A DNA stretch of 64,000 bases from Candidatus Heimdallarchaeota archaeon LC_2 (GCA_001940725.1 MDVR01000015.1:1-64000), one strand, 5' to 3'. Positions 36,487-47,342 are shown, counted from the first letter of the stretch. Notes: generated by a model not told the origin, from the letters alone. Program-made: numbers and translations.

Positions 36487-39400
36487 TTAGATTGGAACTA
36501 TAATGAAATTAACGTAAGCAAGATAAATAATTCGACATGCAGTCGTATGATCTATATTTAGACTTTCCAAGTATGCCAATATCATTTCCAAATTAAGCGG
36601 TTCTTGTGTATCGTCGCTAAGCTTGTTCAACTTTTTCAATGCCCCCATATCATTTCTAATTTTCCTAGAAATTGATTTACGCTTTTGAAGTTTCTTCAAA
36701 TTATTTATTCGTATAATCACGTCTTCCTTCAAATTTAATTTCAGAGACTTGCTAACCAATTCATTAGTAATATTAATGGGTTCGATATCCATCATCCTTT
36801 CTGGGATCATTAGTTGTTTGGAAAATTTGTTCTCTATAGCGTGATGACCATTCTTCAACTGTTCTAAAATAATTGGTGGGAGTGGTGCATCGGAAATAAC
36901 CATCATTGTAGAAAGATCACTCTTATGTGATGTAATTGAAACCCCAGCTCGCTCCATATGTTCAAATCCAAGAACTTCTTCGTTTAATTCATTCAAGAAC
37001 ATACTCAATGCAGTTGTGATACCTGATATTAATGCGGTATCAATAGAAGTACGAGCACTAGTAAAAGTATATTCATAGAATGGAATTCCTGTGGAACCAG
37101 CTGACATTATTATTCCATGCATGGATCTTAATCCATCAATTTCAGCAGATGCATCTTCACTTTCCTGAGCATACATCGTAAATTTGGATTGACGTCTTCT
37201 TAATTTACGCAAGAAGTAGACTATTATAACTATAATAGTAGCTAAAACTGCAACTACAATTATGATCTGTTCAAGTATGAAATTATAGATATCATCAAGT
37301 AAACCTAAGAATTCGTTTTGATCTTTGATTTTTAATTTTAGATCTGTAGTGGTCTCCGAAAATGAACCAACATACCCAAATATTTCCTCAATACTTGCAG
37401 TAATACTTAATATATCAATCAAGTTTTCAGTTTCCAAGCTATCCAAACTCACTTGGACAATTCCATTTTCATTTGTCACGCCTACTTTAGTAAATCGAAC
37501 TTCTGTTCCAGCATCATTTATAGCTGTGATCACAAATGTAACATTTATTCCTTGAGCTTTATGCAGTCCAGTAATTGAACTTAAGCTCAATAAGTTAGAA
37601 TTTCGCTGATTTGCATAAGTAACATTAGCAGAAATGAAAAATTCTTCACTTTTAACCAGTGTGGAAGCAAAGATAATTTCTATCGACAACGTATGAGGTA
37701 ATATCACAATCTGATAAGCAGTATCCAAAACAATTTGTGTTTCAAAATTTGTTTTCTCGAAAGTAAATATCCATTGATAAGTTCCATTTGGTAATCTAGT
37801 ATAATCTAGTATTAATTCAAATCCTGTTTGAGCAGAAGTAAATGAATTCTGTAATACTAATTCACCTAATATAAAATCGCCAGCGTCAATTGCAATCAAC
37901 GTAACGTTTAGTTGACCATCAGTTATGTTAAGACCATCAATTAATGTATTCCATCCTATAATGTTAATAGTTTCAATATCACCTTCAAATACTTCAGTAG
38001 TAATTTCAAAAGGAATTAATTTCGTTTCTGAAATTGCAGGATCTTTGACTTCTAATTCTACTGTATGAATTCCGATATTACCGGATCCGTCTTTTACCTC
38101 AATTACAAATGTGTAAAAACCAATATCTAATCCATCAACATTTATTATAATAGGATCATTGGTTAACCATGTAGTTTCGCTAATAATTTCTTCACCATCA
38201 CGTTCTATTCTATAAGATGCGATGTGTGGATCATTTACACTCCAAGTAACGGTATTCCCAGTTATCTCCCAAATGTAGCTAATTTCGTCAACACCAATAA
38301 CTATAGGCGGTGTTGTATCAACTACTCTTACAGTGACCTCGTCTGTCGCATTATTACTTGCTGTATCGTAAATAATGATAGTAAAGTTATGAAAACCAAG
38401 TGGCAATCCATCAATATTAATAACTAGAGGATTTACTCCAACCCATGATCCATTGAGGTATGAAGATCCGTTCTTAAATAATTCGTAATTATCAGGATTA
38501 TTATCCCCGACAGTCCATGATATTACGTTTCCTGTTGAGAATTCCTCATACGTTACCAGAACTAGATCTGAAATAAATGGTCTATCATCCACTGTAACAG
38601 TAACTGTGTCAGTGACAGAATTTCCTTCGATATCAAAAATTTCTATAATGTATGTATGTTCACCTGGCGTCAATGAATCAACATTTACTGTAATACCAGC
38701 TGAATTATTCCAAGGGTCGCTCACAATAACAGGTGTAAGATCCAAATTCAAATTGAATATACCCGGATGTGGATCGGATGGGCTCCAGTGTATAGTTTGT
38801 CCAGTCTCACCTTCGTTGAAAGTAAAATCTGGTGGGGTTACACTCAAAATTGGATCAGTAATATCTATAACATCAAATGTGAACGAATAAGCTACGTAAT
38901 TAAGATTTGCATCATTTCTAAATCCATTTAACGTCCAATTAAATCTTATCTCATTTGATGAACCTAAAGTAAACTCACTATTCCATGGAATTGTGAGATT
39001 ATAGAAACCTGTTACTGGATAGTAAATTACCGAGCTCGGTGTTAAAGTAATCCCATTAGTAGATAAATCAAAAATAATACTGGAGTTTTTGAAAGTAAAA
39101 CCGCCTTGTGTTATATTGACAGGTGCGAATTGAATTTCTAGATCATCATTTACTTCAATAGGTGCAGAATTAACCAATTGAGTTCCAGCTCTATAATATG
39201 TTGTCATATCAAATTGGGTAGTAATAGTGAATGGACCCTCAGAAAATGATATGGTAAATGTATAACTTTGACCGGGTTGTACATCGTTTGCTATAATATT
39301 TGTATCAATAGAAGTAGTGAAGTTATGAAGTAATCCAGAAAGACCATTATAATCCATTATAATATTGGAATCGAAATCCCAACTCACTTTTCCCGGAGAG

Positions 39401-41400
39401 CTCCAATTAGCATTGTGACTCAGATCCAAGGTTTCAACTTCAATTGTCACAATATCAGTTTCTAGCACATCTATAGATGCAATTGAGGGTGAAATAAGAT
39501 TAAGGGTTGCAACTGGATAAATTTCGAATTCTAATGCAATTGCACCAGCTGCAGTTCCATTGAACCATCTGAATTGGAAACTCCAATACCCTGTGGGAAT
39601 ATTTGGGTCCAGCACAGTAGAAAATGACATGGTGGTTGAGAATACAGAAGTAGACGAAAAATCTGATGTATCTGTGTATATTCCATAATTTGTTCTTGCA
39701 AGTATTTCACCTGTGGAGGTCCTAAGTGATCCATTGAAATCCCCTCCTGTTAGTGTTAGGGATGCAATATTTGAAATATTAGCAAGAACAATGTCACCAG
39801 CTGCTTCTGAACCTACTGGGTAAAGAACCCCCATAATTCCATTGTTTTGTTCTACCCAACCTGAATTATCAACATATGATTTTACAGTGCCTAAATTCAA
39901 TAAATTAGTACTATTTGCAAATATAGAATAATTCCCGTGGGCTACTTCAAAATAAATCAATTGATTCCCGTTTATATCGGTCCCAGTAGTATATTCACCA
40001 GGAATCTCACTAAGCTGTGTATTATTCAGATATACTTCTGTTATGGTGAAATTACTCGGAATTGTGAAATATTTAGTGATAACGGATGAACTATTTGTGA
40101 AAGTGGTTCCATTCAATTGAATACTCCAGGTGATATTTTGTAGATTCGGTGTAACTGTATACTTAATATTTGGATTGAATTGTAAATCGACAAATGAAGT
40201 GTAAGTAACATTAATTAATGGTGAGATGCCATAATTTGATGCAACTGTAGATGAAAAATTAACCTTGAAATTTATTGAAGCAAATCTGACAGTAGAGTTA
40301 GAAAACCCTCTATTTGAAGGTACTACAACTTCATAATTATCATTGATATATACCTTGGTATCAAGAAGAGTGGGGTCCAAACTAAAAGAAGCATTGAAAT
40401 TAAGTGTGATATCGTCAGATGGCCTCAATACCCAATCTCCAGGATCAGTCGGAGGAATAGATGCAGTTTGATACAAATATGTCTCTCCCTCATCAATACC
40501 ATCCGCATTGTCTGTATAAAATAACAAGCTTGTACTTAGTTCTGTATACATTACAAAGAATAGATGCCCTGCTCCATCAGTTGCGTTTACTTCAGTATCA
40601 GAAGTGCTAATTTTAACAGGGGATTCAAATACAAAGGTTTGATTTACATCAAAACCTGTAGCTTGTAGAAAGAGCTTTTCTCTACTAGCAAGCATAGTTG
40701 AAGGTTCCCAACGCGAACTTGATGCATTATATTGTGCAGCCCATATTTCTCCAGTAACATTCTGATCAGCTCCAACATTAAGAGTTGTAATGTTGAATGA
40801 ATATAAGATCATTACTGTACTTTTATTGAAATAAGGGATTTTCACACCCTGAGCCCAAACTTGATCTGTGCCTAGATCGGTAAAACCATTACTTTTGTCT
40901 GTTTCGATAAAATTATTATCTGGAGTCAGATATGTTGATATATTTGCGTCGACCTTTGAAATTGTACTATCCTCTAATGTTTGAACTGTAAAACTATCTT
41001 GATTATTCATTGCAGTATATGTTGAAATATCAGTGAAGTTTTCTTTGTAAGTAAATGGTATATCCGATGTCGAACTTCCACTTTCAGTCGCAAGAAAAGC
41101 TCCATTTGGTGTGGATGTACTCATTGTACTTAGAGAATTATCCATATAAGGTTGATTACCTGAGAGGTAAGAATTAGAAGAACCTAAGCTTCGGGTTCTG
41201 ATTGATTTGTACGGTGCACTCAATTCATACCCTATTGAGGTAGTACTTTCAATTCTAACATCTACTATCTCAAAATCACTATTTGTTGACGTAAAATTGA
41301 GAAAGAGTCCAGAAGAAATCATGATGATTAAGATCATTAATTGCTTGACATATTTTCCTTTTTGCGATCGAAATTTGAGAACAATGCTAGAATGCGACAT
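36487..41400 (-). CDS. 1637-residue surface protein, paralogue of the giant repeat protein
   Basis: The ATG at 41400 is chosen because it gives MSHSSIVLKF, the same start as the paralogue; an in-frame TTG at 41418 adds six residues. The layout is the same: signal peptide, a shared N-terminal region of about 850 residues, then only three diverged copies of the 91-residue domain, an outside stalk, one transmembrane helix (IIIVVAVLATIIVIIVYFL) and the same 240-residue cytoplasmic domain. Part of that domain is almost base-for-base identical to the paralogue (36871-37142 against 27131-27402), while its flanks differ more. It is 177 bases upstream of the giant gene on the same strand. Confidence 0.9.
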   Translation of the reverse strand: MSHSSIVLKFRSQKGKYVKQLMILIIMISSGLFLNFTSTNSDFEIVDVRIESTTSIGYELSAPYKSIRTRSLGSSNSYLSGNQPYMDNSLSTMSTSTPNGAFLATESGSSTSDIPFTYKENFTDISTYTAMNNQDSFTVQTLEDSTISKVDANISTYLTPDNNFIETDKSNGFTDLGTDQVWAQGVKIPYFNKSTVMILYSFNITTLNVGADQNVTGEIWAAQYNASSSRWEPSTMLASREKLFLQATGFDVNQTFVFESPVKISTSDTEVNATDGAGHLFFVMYTELSTSLLFYTDNADGIDEGETYLYQTASIPPTDPGDWVLRPSDDITLNFNASFSLDPTLLDTKVYINDNYEVVVPSNRGFSNSTVRFASINFKVNFSSTVASNYGISPLINVTYTSFVDLQFNPNIKYTVTPNLQNITWSIQLNGTTFTNSSSVITKYFTIPSNFTITEVYLNNTQLSEIPGEYTTGTDINGNQLIYFEVAHGNYSIFANSTNLLNLGTVKSYVDNSGWVEQNNGIMGVLYPVGSEAAGDIVLANISNIASLTLTGGDFNGSLRTSTGEILARTNYGIYTDTSDFSSTSVFSTTMSFSTVLDPNIPTGYWSFQFRWFNGTAAGAIALEFEIYPVATLNLISPSIASIDVLETDIVTIEVETLDLSHNANWSSPGKVSWDFDSNIIMDYNGLSGLLHNFTTSIDTNIIANDVQPGQSYTFTISFSEGPFTITTQFDMTTYYRAGTQLVNSAPIEVNDDLEIQFAPVNITQGGFTFKNSSIIFDLSTNGITLTPSSVIYYPVTGFYNLTIPWNSEFTLGSSNEIRFNWTLNGFRNDANLNYVAYSFTFDVIDITDPILSVTPPDFTFNEGETGQTIHWSPSDPHPGIFNLNLDLTPVIVSDPWNNSAGITVNVDSLTPGEHTYIIEIFDIEGNSVTDTVTVTVDDRPFISDLVLVTYEEFSTGNVISWTVGDNNPDNYELFKNGSSYLNGSWVGVNPLVINIDGLPLGFHNFTIIIYDTASNNATDEVTVRVVDTTPPIVIGVDEISYIWEITGNTVTWSVNDPHIASYRIERDGEEIISETTWLTNDPIIINVDGLDIGFYTFVIEVKDGSGNIGIHTVELEVKDPAISETKLIPFEITTEVFEGDIETINIIGWNTLIDGLNITDGQLNVTLIAIDAGDFILGELVLQNSFTSAQTGFELILDYTRLPNGTYQWIFTFEKTNFETQIVLDTAYQIVILPHTLSIEIIFASTLVKSEEFFISANVTYANQRNSNLLSLSSITGLHKAQGINVTFVITAINDAGTEVRFTKVGVTNENGIVQVSLDSLETENLIDILSITASIEEIFGYVGSFSETTTDLKLKIKDQNEFLGLLDDIYNFILEQIIIVVAVLATIIVIIVYFLRKLRRRQSKFTMYAQESEDASAEIDGLRSMHGIIMSAGSTGIPFYEYTFTSARTSIDTALISGITTALSMFLNELNEEVLGFEHMERAGVSITSHKSDLSTMMVISDAPLPPIILEQLKNGHHAIENKFSKQLMIPERMMDIEPINITNELVSKSLKLNLKEDVIIRINNLKKLQKRKSISRKIRNDMGALKKLNKLSDDTQEPLNLEMILAYLESLNIDHTTACRIIYLAYVNFIIVPI

Positions 41401-41556
41401 CTCGTAACTGAATGTCAACGTATTTCATATTTATAGATTTAGGATTTTAATTGTTAATTAAGAATATTATAAACTTAATAATAACCCCATCAATTCTTAT
41501 TAAAAAAATTTATGGAAAAATCATCAGTGTATTTGCACAATTTCTTTTTTCGGATT
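41401..41556 (-). promoter_or_regulatory. Upstream region of the 1637-residue gene, duplicated at 36310-36465
   Basis: Shares long identical blocks with the other copy, so the duplication included the promoter. A TATA-like AATCTATAAATATG is about 40 bases from the ATG. Only the last about 50 bases to the next gene are unshared. Confidence 0.55.
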
Positions 41557-41607
41557 AATTCTCGCGCTAACTTCTAATGATTACACAAATGATTTTCTGA
41601 TTTATTT

Positions 41608-42060
41608 TCAAGCTGCTCTGCCGTATAAATACCAACCAAACAAGTAAGCCCAAAAAGGGATTAGAAAGTAAGAGAGAGTAACTAAAGCATAAAAGTATTC
41701 CATTCCACCACCAAATATCCAAGCAAGGAAAATTAAATCTAGCATGAACTGTATGATAGCAACTAATAACCCGATCCCTAAACTTTCAGCTTTCCAATTA
41801 TCTAAATTCATACCGGTTTTTGAATATAGTCTTCGAAAGATTAAAAAGCCAATAATGACAAAACTAGGGATCACTATAGCTTCAAACTCCCAATATTTAT
41901 CATGATCTGGTCCAAATTGATTTTCAGAATCTGAGAAATCGACACCAAGTATTACCATTATAATTGTTGCATAGAAAAATGCAATGACCCAAATTGCTCC
42001 ACCGTATGTTGCAGAAGTTTTCCAATTTTCAAAAGATATTTGTGACATAGTTCGACTCAA
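41608..42060 (-). CDS. Four-helix membrane protein, unknown function
   Basis: This 150-residue protein has four hydrophobic segments (about 20-38, 55-72, 90-115, 122-145) and a polar N-terminus (MSRTMSQISFENWKT). No family recognised. It is divergent from the SRPBCC gene and lies downstream of no obvious operon partner. Coding is supported by length and helix pattern. Confidence 0.65.
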   Translation of the reverse strand: MSRTMSQISFENWKTSATYGGAIWVIAFFYATIIMVILGVDFSDSENQFGPDHDKYWEFEAIVIPSFVIIGFLIFRRLYSKTGMNLDNWKAESLGIGLLVAIIQFMLDLIFLAWIFGGGMEYFYALVTLSYFLIPFWAYLFGWYLYGRAA

Positions 42061-42191
42061 AAAATTTGATGGACCACTAAAATATAAGGTTATTGGGGGC
42101 TGTATTAAATCTGAAAATTAATGATGAAAAGAATTAGGTAAAATTTTATTCAATTTCATTTTCACTGAATTTTCATTTTAATAAGATCAAA

Positions 42192-42728
42192 TTGAATAAG
42201 AAGTTAATGAATAACTACAACTGGAGCAAATTTAAGAGAAAAATCTACATTAAAGCACCACTGATAGACATATTTGATGCTTGGACCAAGCCACATAATA
42301 TTACAACCTGGTTTATCAAGGAAGCAAAATATACAGATAGAACTGGTAATAACAGAGCACAGGATGAAACTGTCCAAAATGGTGATGAATATTATTGGGA
42401 CTGGCATCAAAATTTACAATCCAGTGGGAAAGTCATTGAAGTTGTTCCTAATAAACTTTTCAAGTTTACATTTGGCAATAAAGAGAAAGGATCAGATGAA
42501 AAAGTAATTGTCTCAGTAGAATTTAAATCAGGTGATGGTGAAACCGAATATACCTTAACCCAAGAGAATATGGGAGGGGCAGACTTAGATATGGCCCAAT
42601 ATCACTTGAGCTGTAATATGGGCTGGAGTTTTTTTATGACTAATATGAAGGCAGTTTATGAGAATGGAATAGACTTACGTGAACATGATCCCGTTAGAGC
42701 CATGGACACTAGAGCTCTATCCCTGTAA
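42192..42728 (+). CDS. SRPBCC (AHSA1/CalC-like) domain protein
   Basis: The protein of about 175 residues has the AHSA1-type start KIYIKAPLIDIFDAWTKPHN followed by WFI, then VQNGDEYYWDW, KVIEVVPNKLFKFTFG and the helix YHLSCNMGWSFFMTNMKAV. SRPBCC proteins enclose a hydrophobic pocket and bind lipids or other ligands, or act as co-chaperones. Start: TTG at 42192 or ATG at 42207, a difference of five residues. Ligand unknown. Confidence 0.85.
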   Translation: MNKKLMNNYNWSKFKRKIYIKAPLIDIFDAWTKPHNITTWFIKEAKYTDRTGNNRAQDETVQNGDEYYWDWHQNLQSSGKVIEVVPNKLFKFTFGNKEKGSDEKVIVSVEFKSGDGETEYTLTQENMGGADLDMAQYHLSCNMGWSFFMTNMKAVYENGIDLREHDPVRAMDTRALSL

Positions 42729-42774
42729 GTATTAATTTCAGATATCAGTGCTTAAATAAGTCAGAGCTAATATA

Positions 42775-42960
42775 ATGAATATGACCTTAGAACCACCCCC
42801 TTTATTGGAGATTGATTTTGGCAATTTTATCTATCAAAATAATTCTGATCTAGAGATGATTACAGAAGAAATGTTAGAGTATCTGAAGAAAAATGGAGTT
42901 GAAGAAGAATGGCTTATTACCATAATACAGGGCCTGTATCTATGTAATTCAGATCAATAG
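42775..42960 (+). CDS. Small acidic protein, unknown function
   Basis: A 61-residue frame with an ATG start, strongly acidic (MITEEMLEYLKKNGVEEEW), 46 bases after the SRPBCC gene on the same strand. No family recognised. The regular helix pattern and position support it being real, but it is short. Confidence 0.5.
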   Translation: MNMTLEPPPLLEIDFGNFIYQNNSDLEMITEEMLEYLKKNGVEEEWLITIIQGLYLCNSDQ

Positions 42961-43005
42961 TTTTTTTAATTTATTTTATTCTACCCAGTTCAATAAAAAA
43001 TTTAA

Positions 43006-44529
43006 TTATTCTTTTTTCCTTAATATAGCATTAGCACAAGAATATCCAGCAGAAATTGCGCCAGAGAAACCTCCTGCAAATACCCATGCAGATGCAAAAT
43101 ATAAATTCTCAATATTATTATCAAATAGATTTACTTTATTTTTTAGGGCTTGCTCTGGAGTTGGAGCAAAACCATATACCGTACCGTGAGGATTTTGAGT
43201 ATATCTTTTAATAGTACTTGGAGTAGCCATTTCAGAATATTGAACTAAATCAGCAAATCCTGGAAACTGTTTGTCCAATCTTTTTGTATACGTGTCAATA
43301 ACCTGTTGTTTCTTTTCCTTATATGGTCCATGTTCCAAATCTTCCCAGTTTTTGAGATAATCAATTCCACATAATACTCCTGTATAGTTCTCATCAGACA
43401 AAATCTCAGAATCAATAGCATTGTAATTCACAAATACCATTCCTTTCCGATCATAATCTCCTGATGACTCAATTTCATGAAACTCACTAATTTTAGTTAT
43501 ATTCTCATCGTACAAAAATGTAGAATATCTTCCCTCAAATAAGTCATTTACCGGCTTTGAAAAGGAATAATATATTGAAAATAGTGAACATCCTGGTTCT
43601 AATTCATTTACTATTTTAGCTGCAGTTGAATCTTTCAAAGAAGGAATCAAATGATTAAATACATTAGGCATTGCGGCATTAGCGATAATTATCCCTGCAT
43701 ACGAAGTCAATTCTTCAGGATCAGTCCTTTTATTACGAATATATTTAATCCCTACGGCTTTGTTATTCTCAACGATAATTTCTTCTACGCAATGTTTTAG
43801 AATTATTTTACCTCCATTTTCCTCAATAACCTCAGCAAATGCATCGGATAATTTTTGAGAACCTCCCTTTACAAACCAACCACCAGCACCCATGTAACTA
43901 GCATTTCCACTAGCAAAGAACAACATGCTCAGAGCATAAGGATCGTCATGATAATATCCAAGGTTTGCTATAATTGTTAATTTCAAATCTTCATTTTCTG
44001 TAATGCTATCTAAATAATCACCAATTGTTGTTTTCCTGAATTTGATTAATTTTGAAAGGAATAATGGCATTAGAGGTGCCAAAAACATTTTTTTCTTTTT
44101 ACCCCATCTATATCGATAGGTTTGTTTCCTAATTCCAGTAATATCCTTGAAATATTGATTTATTGCATTGCTCTCCTTGGGAAAATTAGCAATCAAAGCT
44201 GCTTTTGCACCATCAATATCATCAGGAACTACAATATCCAAATCTCCTTTAATTACGCGGTAAAATTCTGGCACCCTAATAAAATCAACCTTATCCCAAA
44301 TCCCAACATCTTTCAGCATTTTTTGCTTTTGAGGTTCATTTAACCCATTCATCTCATGCAATCCAACTTCAAATCTCATCGTTCTTTTACGATTGAAAGC
44401 CGTTGCACAACCTCCCACAATATTGTGTTGTTCAACCATTAATATTTTTTTTCCTTCTTTTGCTAGCTTTGCCCCACAAGACAAGCCCCCTAACCCTGCA
44501 CCGATTATAATAGCATCATAATTTTCCAT
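43006..44529 (-). CDS. CrtI/RetSat-like FAD-dependent oxidoreductase
   Basis: This 507-residue protein starts with the FAD motif IIIGAGLGGLSCGAKLAKEGKK and VEQHNIVGGCATAF, and ends with FASAWVFAGGFSGAISAGYSCA, as in phytoene desaturase/carotenoid isomerase/all-trans-retinol 13,14-reductase. Such enzymes desaturate, saturate or isomerise polyisoprenoids. In an archaeon it could act on carotenoids, retinoids or ether-lipid chains; no carotenoid genes are nearby, so the substrate is open. Confidence 0.88.
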   Translation of the reverse strand: MENYDAIIIGAGLGGLSCGAKLAKEGKKILMVEQHNIVGGCATAFNRKRTMRFEVGLHEMNGLNEPQKQKMLKDVGIWDKVDFIRVPEFYRVIKGDLDIVVPDDIDGAKAALIANFPKESNAINQYFKDITGIRKQTYRYRWGKKKKMFLAPLMPLFLSKLIKFRKTTIGDYLDSITENEDLKLTIIANLGYYHDDPYALSMLFFASGNASYMGAGGWFVKGGSQKLSDAFAEVIEENGGKIILKHCVEEIIVENNKAVGIKYIRNKRTDPEELTSYAGIIIANAAMPNVFNHLIPSLKDSTAAKIVNELEPGCSLFSIYYSFSKPVNDLFEGRYSTFLYDENITKISEFHEIESSGDYDRKGMVFVNYNAIDSEILSDENYTGVLCGIDYLKNWEDLEHGPYKEKKQQVIDTYTKRLDKQFPGFADLVQYSEMATPSTIKRYTQNPHGTVYGFAPTPEQALKNKVNLFDNNIENLYFASAWVFAGGFSGAISAGYSCANAILRKKE

Positions 44530-44891
44530 AAAATTACCTTGGAGTTGATTATATATTTACTACAAAGTGTATATCAAAAAGAGTTATGTCTTTTCAATGT
44601 CGATTTGAACAAACATTATTTTTTGAATTTTAAGTTTTATAGGAATATCATTTTTAGAGATTGAAATTGCCAAAAATAAATACGCTTCAAAAGAGGTTTG
44701 AATGTATATTGATTACAAAAACCGAATGAGTAAATTTGCCGAAACTATCATAACATCTCGTTTTAGAGCTTTGTTTTATATTTTAACAAAGGTGTTTTTT
44801 AGAATATAATTTCAATCTACATCACTAATAATGTAGTTTGGCACAAATGAAACATACTCTGAATGAGAGTTGACAACCAATAACACCTACT
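44530..44891. other. Intergenic region between divergent genes
   Basis: No convincing gene. A 35-codon ATG frame (44702-44809) is the only notable frame, and its product is not recognisable. The region must carry the promoters of the flanking CrtI-like and surface-protein genes. Confidence 0.4.
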
Positions 44892-44900
44892 TTTATATAT
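44892..44900 (+). promoter_or_regulatory. TATA box for the 806-residue surface protein
   Basis: TTTATATAT centred 26 bases before the ATG at 44922, the classic archaeal spacing for a leaderless transcript. Confidence 0.65.
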
Positions 44901-44921
44901 GATGTCCGATAATGTTTCTCA

Positions 44922-47342
44922 ATGGTAAAACAAATTCGAATAATTATGATACTGTTTGTGGTATTTATGCTATTACCACATTCAGCAAATACTACAGTGC
45001 CAACACACGCTCAAACAGGAAATGAACTCTTTCTTCCAAAACGAGTGGAACTTGAAAAGTTCTTGTTTGCTGGGACCGGTAATGACATATTTTTTCAGTC
45101 CAATGTAGATAATGCGGTATTACCTCACGAGTTTAAATCTACTGAGAGTTCTTATGATCTATATTCTTACGATGGGATGGATATATCTTCAAGTGGTGGC
45201 TTTAATCCTATTGTAGATAGTTTCATAGCCACAGATCCAAATGCATTGTATCATGCCTCTAATATTTCTGATTTTAGTCTTGATCTTGGTTACACAGCAA
45301 CATATTATGATTTGACTGGAGGTGAAACAGATTTAGATGGATTAAAAAGTATGGTTCTATTTGAAGATGAGATGAGCGGGTTTAGATTTGAAGCTGAAGC
45401 GGGGCTTCCTTTGTTAATCGATCTGAAGATTAAGGGTCAGCTTGATATTTTAAAGATGAATATTTTCTTGGTTTCCCCTTCAGGTGAATCTTATGATTAT
45501 TCGGCTTTTACAGATGAGTTCCAAACTTTCGTGAATCAGTTTATCCCTATAGTGCCAAATGAAGATGGAGTGCATACTTTGTATATTTCCCCTGTGAATG
45601 AAGACATTATTCTTGATAGTATGAAAATCCATGATCAAATACCTGTTGTTGAGATTGGTAGCGGAACTGAAGCAAATTTGAAAGGAACAGAAACTCAAAC
45701 CATCTTCTATAAATTTAAGAGTAATATTACGGAAGATCTCAAAATACTTGAATTAACATCAACTGTATTTTATAATGAATCCGTTGCTTCCCCTGATATC
45801 CTACTTGGAAGATTGAATCTGAATTATTTTACTCCGACAACTAACATTTTTGGAGGAGTAATGCCAGCTGCTCAACCCTTAATTCAATGGAAGGAAAATG
45901 CAACTTATGTCGCAGTCACAGCAACTCCACCAAATGATGATGATCAATTTGTAAAAGGAATCAAAAATGAATTAGGTTTAGCTCCAGGATATGATGTTGA
46001 GTTTGCTTTCTGGGCAGAAGAATTTGATGTCGAGGAATTTACTTCAGATGTTGATTTTATTGTGGAAGACGTGAAGCAGCCCAACACTAACAAATATTTG
46101 TGGAGTACCACAGAAGATTTACTCATTGGTTTAAATGCGTCACTTGCAGCAGTTGCATTAATAATTAATTTAGATCAACAAGATGATGTTTATTTCCTAA
46201 ATTCAAATGATAATAATATCCTTGAAGTAGCAGGTGATGACCCAACAATACTTCCTGCTGGAAATTATTTAGTTGAATTATTTGATAGTACGATATTGCT
46301 TAATAAAGCAAGAATACATACATTGGATTTATTGAGTATTAATGTCGGAGACCCAACGACTTTCGTCCTAAATCTGGATGATCCATTGTTCTTTATACTT
46401 CCTGTTAACACTCCAATTAAGGAAAATTTCAATTTCACTTATTTGGATGAACTTAATGCGAGTATTGACGTCGATTTTACTTTATATGATAACACCTTTA
46501 CTCCACAGTATACTCCGACAACATCTACATTTGAAGACTGGTATGATAATTCGGGAACAACTCACAATATTATGAACAATACGCTCTTTGGAAATGCAAA
46601 TATTGCACAACAATACAATATTCAAATAGGATATATGCGTGTCAGTATGATAAACAATGTCAAATATCAAGATGATGGATCAGGAGGAGTTAATGGAACT
46701 GATGTTCCCGAGCTTCAAGCGCAATTTAGAATAGAACGATTAAATTATCTTGAAATTTGGGATGATTCGAATCCATTAAATCAATATGAGAGTAGAATCT
46801 TTGCTCAATCAGCTGGGGATTTAGAATCCCTAAATGGAACCAAAGATCAACTCGTTTATGTTTACAATTTCAATTCTGGAAATAGCTTTAATGGATATAG
46901 TATGAATTTCGCTTCTACTAATATTACTTACACAATCTATACATTTGTTGATTGGGATAATATTTGGCATGATGGAATTCTAGTAGATTCTGCCACTCAA
47001 GTTGATGGAATTGATCATTACAATTATAATCTTGAATTTGGAACCAACATGGAAACAGCTTTTGGAATTATAATTGTATTTCAGAATAACCCTACAACGA
47101 ACGGGACATTCATTGTAGATTTGGACACCTTTTTAGTACAAGAAACACCAGGTGTTACTTTAGGATCAATCAATACCGTAAAATACAACCCGACTTATGA
47201 TGTGGATGATATTTTAGGTGGTGAATCCGATGACGAGAGTTTCTTAGAAAATAATTTAGTTCCCTTAGCAGTTGGCACAATAGTAGTTGTTGGAGCAGCA
47301 GGTGCATTTATCATCATCCGTAGACGTGGCGGTTCATTATAA
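44922..47342 (+). CDS. Secreted, C-terminally anchored surface protein, unknown function
   Basis: This 806-residue protein has a signal peptide (IIMILFVVFMLLPHSANT), a long beta-rich, Asp/Asn/Thr-rich outside part with many N-glycosylation sequons, and a C-terminal anchor (VPLAVGTIVVVGAAGAFIII followed by RRRGG). The pattern Asp-rich loop, hydrophobic anchor, Arg-Arg stop is typical of archaeal surface-layer or solute-binding-type proteins. I recognise no catalytic domain. It has its own TATA box. Confidence 0.85.
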   Translation: MVKQIRIIMILFVVFMLLPHSANTTVPTHAQTGNELFLPKRVELEKFLFAGTGNDIFFQSNVDNAVLPHEFKSTESSYDLYSYDGMDISSSGGFNPIVDSFIATDPNALYHASNISDFSLDLGYTATYYDLTGGETDLDGLKSMVLFEDEMSGFRFEAEAGLPLLIDLKIKGQLDILKMNIFLVSPSGESYDYSAFTDEFQTFVNQFIPIVPNEDGVHTLYISPVNEDIILDSMKIHDQIPVVEIGSGTEANLKGTETQTIFYKFKSNITEDLKILELTSTVFYNESVASPDILLGRLNLNYFTPTTNIFGGVMPAAQPLIQWKENATYVAVTATPPNDDDQFVKGIKNELGLAPGYDVEFAFWAEEFDVEEFTSDVDFIVEDVKQPNTNKYLWSTTEDLLIGLNASLAAVALIINLDQQDDVYFLNSNDNNILEVAGDDPTILPAGNYLVELFDSTILLNKARIHTLDLLSINVGDPTTFVLNLDDPLFFILPVNTPIKENFNFTYLDELNASIDVDFTLYDNTFTPQYTPTTSTFEDWYDNSGTTHNIMNNTLFGNANIAQQYNIQIGYMRVSMINNVKYQDDGSGGVNGTDVPELQAQFRIERLNYLEIWDDSNPLNQYESRIFAQSAGDLESLNGTKDQLVYVYNFNSGNSFNGYSMNFASTNITYTIYTFVDWDNIWHDGILVDSATQVDGIDHYNYNLEFGTNMETAFGIIIVFQNNPTTNGTFIVDLDTFLVQETPGVTLGSINTVKYNPTYDVDDILGGESDDESFLENNLVPLAVGTIVVVGAAGAFIIIRRRGGSL

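Noticed and set aside
44702..44809. 35-codon ATG frame between divergent genes
   Set aside because: Too short, no ribosome site, no recognisable product.
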